From Magnetovibrio sp. (lineage in GTDB: Bacteria > Pseudomonadota > Alphaproteobacteria > Rhodospirillales > Magnetovibrionaceae): a stretch of 6,888 nt of DNA. Location of the stretch: NCBI GenBank assembly GCA_016763895.1, contig JAESSV010000103.1, positions 1 through 6,888 of the forward strand. Direction: 5' to 3'. Each line of letters begins with the position of its first letter. The stretch's first letter is position 1. The position numbers were made by a program, and so were the translations under genes. A model generated the notes under the pieces. It was not told the DNA's origin and did not search any database. It was given only the letters and a program-made list of their open reading frames with translations. Below are positions 4,591 to 6,888 of the stretch, piece by piece.

Positions 4591-6888
4591 TTGATAGATG
4601 ACACGGTGACACGTCAGAGTGACATTGCAATCCTTACGGTTTTTGACAGTTGGGGAAACATCCTCTTTTCAAACGACCATGCTAAAACCGGTCTAACCGT
4701 AGCCCCGTCATGGTTAACTCAACAACGCAATGTGGATCAGACGAGCATGAAGCTTGCCTTTGAAGGCGCACAAGTTTTTGGCACCCCACTTCTAAATGGC
4801 TTCAACGCACAAGTCGGTACGCTTGCGCTTGGCTATTCCGATAATGTTGTTCAAGCCAATTTGAGGAACACAAAAATAAGTATGCTGCAAAATTTTGCAG
4901 TGATTATTGGTGCAAGTGTTGTGCTGATCATTTTAAGCGTCATCTTTGCTAGTCGCGGCTTGCTCCAAAAAACCAAACCGGTGACGTTCCCCCAGGCCGA
5001 ACCGTCACAAAGATTCAGCATGCGCGCCAAGATGCTTTTGATCGCATTTTCTGCCCTGCTCCTGGCCAACGGTGCGGGGGCCTATCAGGCCCTGTCAATT
5101 TTCAAGGCTCAATTAAGCCCGGAAATTTATGCGCACTCGCTGGCCATTGGGGTCACCACGACCACGATTATTGATAAGGCATTGCAGGCCGGAATTCCGT
5201 TCACCGATCTCGTTGGTGTTCCCGAATCCTTAGATCTCATGCGGGAAGCGAACCCATCGGTTCTCTATGCCGCAATCGTCGACACCAACGGGACCCTTCT
5301 CTATCAAAGTGGGACCATCACTCGCGCACTCGGTCGTCACTTCAGAGATAGCGTTTCGATGGGGGATACGAACGGACCTGCGGCTGGTTATCTTAATTCA
5401 AGTTTCACCATTTCCCTGCAGGGAAAGCCGTTGGGAATGCTGTATTTGGGGCAAGATGAAAGCCTTATCCGTAAAATTATTAACGAAATTTCATACGATA
5501 TATTGACGGTTATTGTGGTCTCAATGCTGATTGCATTCGAACTTCTGTATTTCATAGTCGGTTATGTCATGGCACCACATTCCGACCCTCACGGCCCCGG
5601 TGCCCACATTCGGGAAGACAAAACCACGGCTAAAGATGAAGACCATATGAAGAGCATATTGCAGGGAAAAATACGTCCGGCACTCTTTCTTTTGGTGTTT
5701 TCAGAATCCATGTCCCTATCATTCTTCCCCATGTTTGTTGAACAGTTTTACGTCCCCATTTCTGGAATATCAAAAGAGATTCTGATCGGCTTACCGATCT
5801 CGGCATTTATGTTGGTGTGGGCTATATCCTTGCCATTTTCTGGCGAATGGTCTGATAAAGTTGGGCGCCGGAAGCCCTTTATCATTGGTGCCCTTATCAC
5901 GGCCGCAGGGTTGGTCATGACAGGATTATCGCACAGTTATTATGAGCTTCTTGTGTGGCGCTCCTTCACCGCCGCTGGCTATGGAATCATTTTCATAACG
6001 TGTCAGGGCTATATCATAGATCATTCCACGATGAAGACGCGCGCCAAAGGGATGTCCATGTTTCTCGCGGGGTTCTTCGCGGGCTCCCTAAGCGGTGCTG
6101 CCATCGGGGCGATTTTGTCACAGCGTATAGGCTATGAAAGCACTTTCATTCTCTCCGCTGCCTTGTCTCTTGGCGCGGCCGCCTTTGTTTATGCTTTTAT
6201 TCAGGAGTCTGCCAACCGCGCCCAAAAATCTCATATTCCGAATTTGAGCATTGCAGATTATAAGACCATATTTTCCAATCCTAAGTTTCTCGCCCTGACG
6301 TTTTGCGTGGCTATTCCAGCTAAGGTTTGCTTGACGGGTTTCCTGTATTACACGGGACCTATCTTCCTGAAAACGATTGGTACGGATCAATCTTCAATTG
6401 GCCGTGTTCTTATGGCTTATGGCCTCGCAATTATTATTGTTTCACCTCTTTCCGCACGGTTCGCAGACAAATTTGGCAACCGAAAGTTATTTGTCATCGG
6501 CGGCAGCCTATTGGCGGGTCTCGCTGTTCTTATTCTTGGTTATTTTGACACCTTGATCGCGGTCGTATTCAGCGTCACGCTCTTGGGCATTGCACATGCG
6601 ATTAGCGTTTCGTCACAGCTCAGCTTAGTTATCGAAATTTTCGATGATGAAAAATCGACCGTTGGAATGGGAAAGGTTGTCGGAATTTTCCGATTTATTG
6701 AGCGATTGGGTAGTGTCATCGGCCCTATCTTGGCTGGGGTCCTTATCGGCATAGGCGGGTTTAATGACGCCTTTATCGGGATTGGCATGATGACACTGAT
6801 CGGCATTGCCATATTTGCGCTTGTCTTCGCCAATAAAGCGCCCCCCAAATCAGAAGTTTCCACAGTTGATGGTATGGGGGGGCGATAG
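4591..6888 (+). CDS. Main frame of a double sensor-domain/MFS transporter fusion protein (5' part frameshifted)
   Basis: The open frame ends at TAG 6886-6888. TTG 4591 gives 765 residues but has no ribosome binding site, and protein-like sequence extends upstream to 4522, so this is an arbitrary start forced by the frameshift. Domains (TTG numbering): remainder of periplasmic sensor module 1 (1 to about 98, with TVFDSWGNILFSND); helix about 102-122; short cytosolic linker; helix about 147-168; periplasmic sensor module 2 (about 170-300, with AIVDTNGTLLYQSG and GKPLGMLYLGQDESLI); helix about 305-327; charged linker; then a 12-helix MFS transporter from about 353. MFS motif A appears twice, as SDKVGRRK (421-428) after the second MFS helix and FADKFGNRK (624-632) at the equivalent place in the second half, confirming a complete two-bundle transporter. 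MFS proteins move small solutes by proton or ion coupling; the substrate is unknown. Fused periplasmic sensing modules suggest ligand-gated transport or a transporter-derived receptor (inference). If ATG 5647 were a separate start the MFS part would stand alone, but no ribosome binding site supports that. Confidence 0.85.
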   Translation: MIDDTVTRQSDIAILTVFDSWGNILFSNDHAKTGLTVAPSWLTQQRNVDQTSMKLAFEGAQVFGTPLLNGFNAQVGTLALGYSDNVVQANLRNTKISMLQNFAVIIGASVVLIILSVIFASRGLLQKTKPVTFPQAEPSQRFSMRAKMLLIAFSALLLANGAGAYQALSIFKAQLSPEIYAHSLAIGVTTTTIIDKALQAGIPFTDLVGVPESLDLMREANPSVLYAAIVDTNGTLLYQSGTITRALGRHFRDSVSMGDTNGPAAGYLNSSFTISLQGKPLGMLYLGQDESLIRKIINEISYDILTVIVVSMLIAFELLYFIVGYVMAPHSDPHGPGAHIREDKTTAKDEDHMKSILQGKIRPALFLLVFSESMSLSFFPMFVEQFYVPISGISKEILIGLPISAFMLVWAISLPFSGEWSDKVGRRKPFIIGALITAAGLVMTGLSHSYYELLVWRSFTAAGYGIIFITCQGYIIDHSTMKTRAKGMSMFLAGFFAGSLSGAAIGAILSQRIGYESTFILSAALSLGAAAFVYAFIQESANRAQKSHIPNLSIADYKTIFSNPKFLALTFCVAIPAKVCLTGFLYYTGPIFLKTIGTDQSSIGRVLMAYGLAIIIVSPLSARFADKFGNRKLFVIGGSLLAGLAVLILGYFDTLIAVVFSVTLLGIAHAISVSSQLSLVIEIFDDEKSTVGMGKVVGIFRFIERLGSVIGPILAGVLIGIGGFNDAFIGIGMMTLIGIAIFALVFANKAPPKSEVSTVDGMGGR
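6839..6884 (+). other. GC-rich inverted repeat at the 3' end of the sensor-MFS gene
   Basis: CGCCCCCC (6839-6846) and GGGGGGCG (6877-6884) are perfect 8-base inverted complements with a 30-base loop, ending just before the TAG stop. The arms lie inside the final codons (APPK and GGR). Such a stem could slow ribosomes or polymerase or protect the mRNA end. Whether a T-run follows cannot be seen because the window ends. Confidence 0.35.

Noticed and set aside
5647..6888. MFS domain as a separate gene starting at ATG 5647
   Set aside because: No Shine-Dalgarno precedes this ATG, and the frame is continuous with the sensor modules and linker, so a fusion is the simpler reading.

Overview
The window looks like the 3' part of an NHLP/NHLM-type (nitrile hydratase leader peptide or Nif11-like) RiPP export operon, probably from an alphaproteobacterium. 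This assignment rests on gene content, protein style and roughly balanced base composition judged by eye. No rRNA or other taxonomic marker is present. Every credible gene is on the plus strand and reads in one direction.

Layout: (1) bases 1-141 are the last 46 codons of an ABC transporter ATPase. Its sequence style and position fit the peptidase-containing NHLP transporter ABC1. (2) After a 58-base gap comes a complete 971-residue second ABC transporter. It has a long cytosolic N-terminal region, six membrane helices and an ATPase domain with all its motifs, matching the NHLP ABC2 family. (3) Only a few bases later, with its ribosome binding site overlapping the preceding stop codon, comes a lipoprotein of the branched-chain-amino-acid/amide type of substrate-binding protein. 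No matching importer permease or ATPase is seen. (4) From about 4361 to the end lies a large membrane protein gene. It encodes two tandem extracytoplasmic sensor-like modules, each framed by membrane helices, fused to a 12-helix major facilitator superfamily (MFS) transporter. Its first 54 codons are in a different frame from the rest. Lack of one base near 4520-4522 puts a TGA in the way, so as given the gene is frameshifted. The remaining open frame (4591-6888, counted from a TTG) keeps the rest of sensor module 1, all of module 2 and the whole MFS domain.

How the genes may work together (inference): ABC1 and ABC2, probably with an HlyD-like adaptor upstream of the window, would mature and export a peptide product. 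The binding lipoprotein and the sensor-MFS fusion look like an accessory sensing/transport pair. They may read an extracellular small molecule or move a metabolite linked to the peptide system. No precursor peptide, modification enzyme, tRNA, rRNA, CRISPR array or insertion sequence was found in the window.
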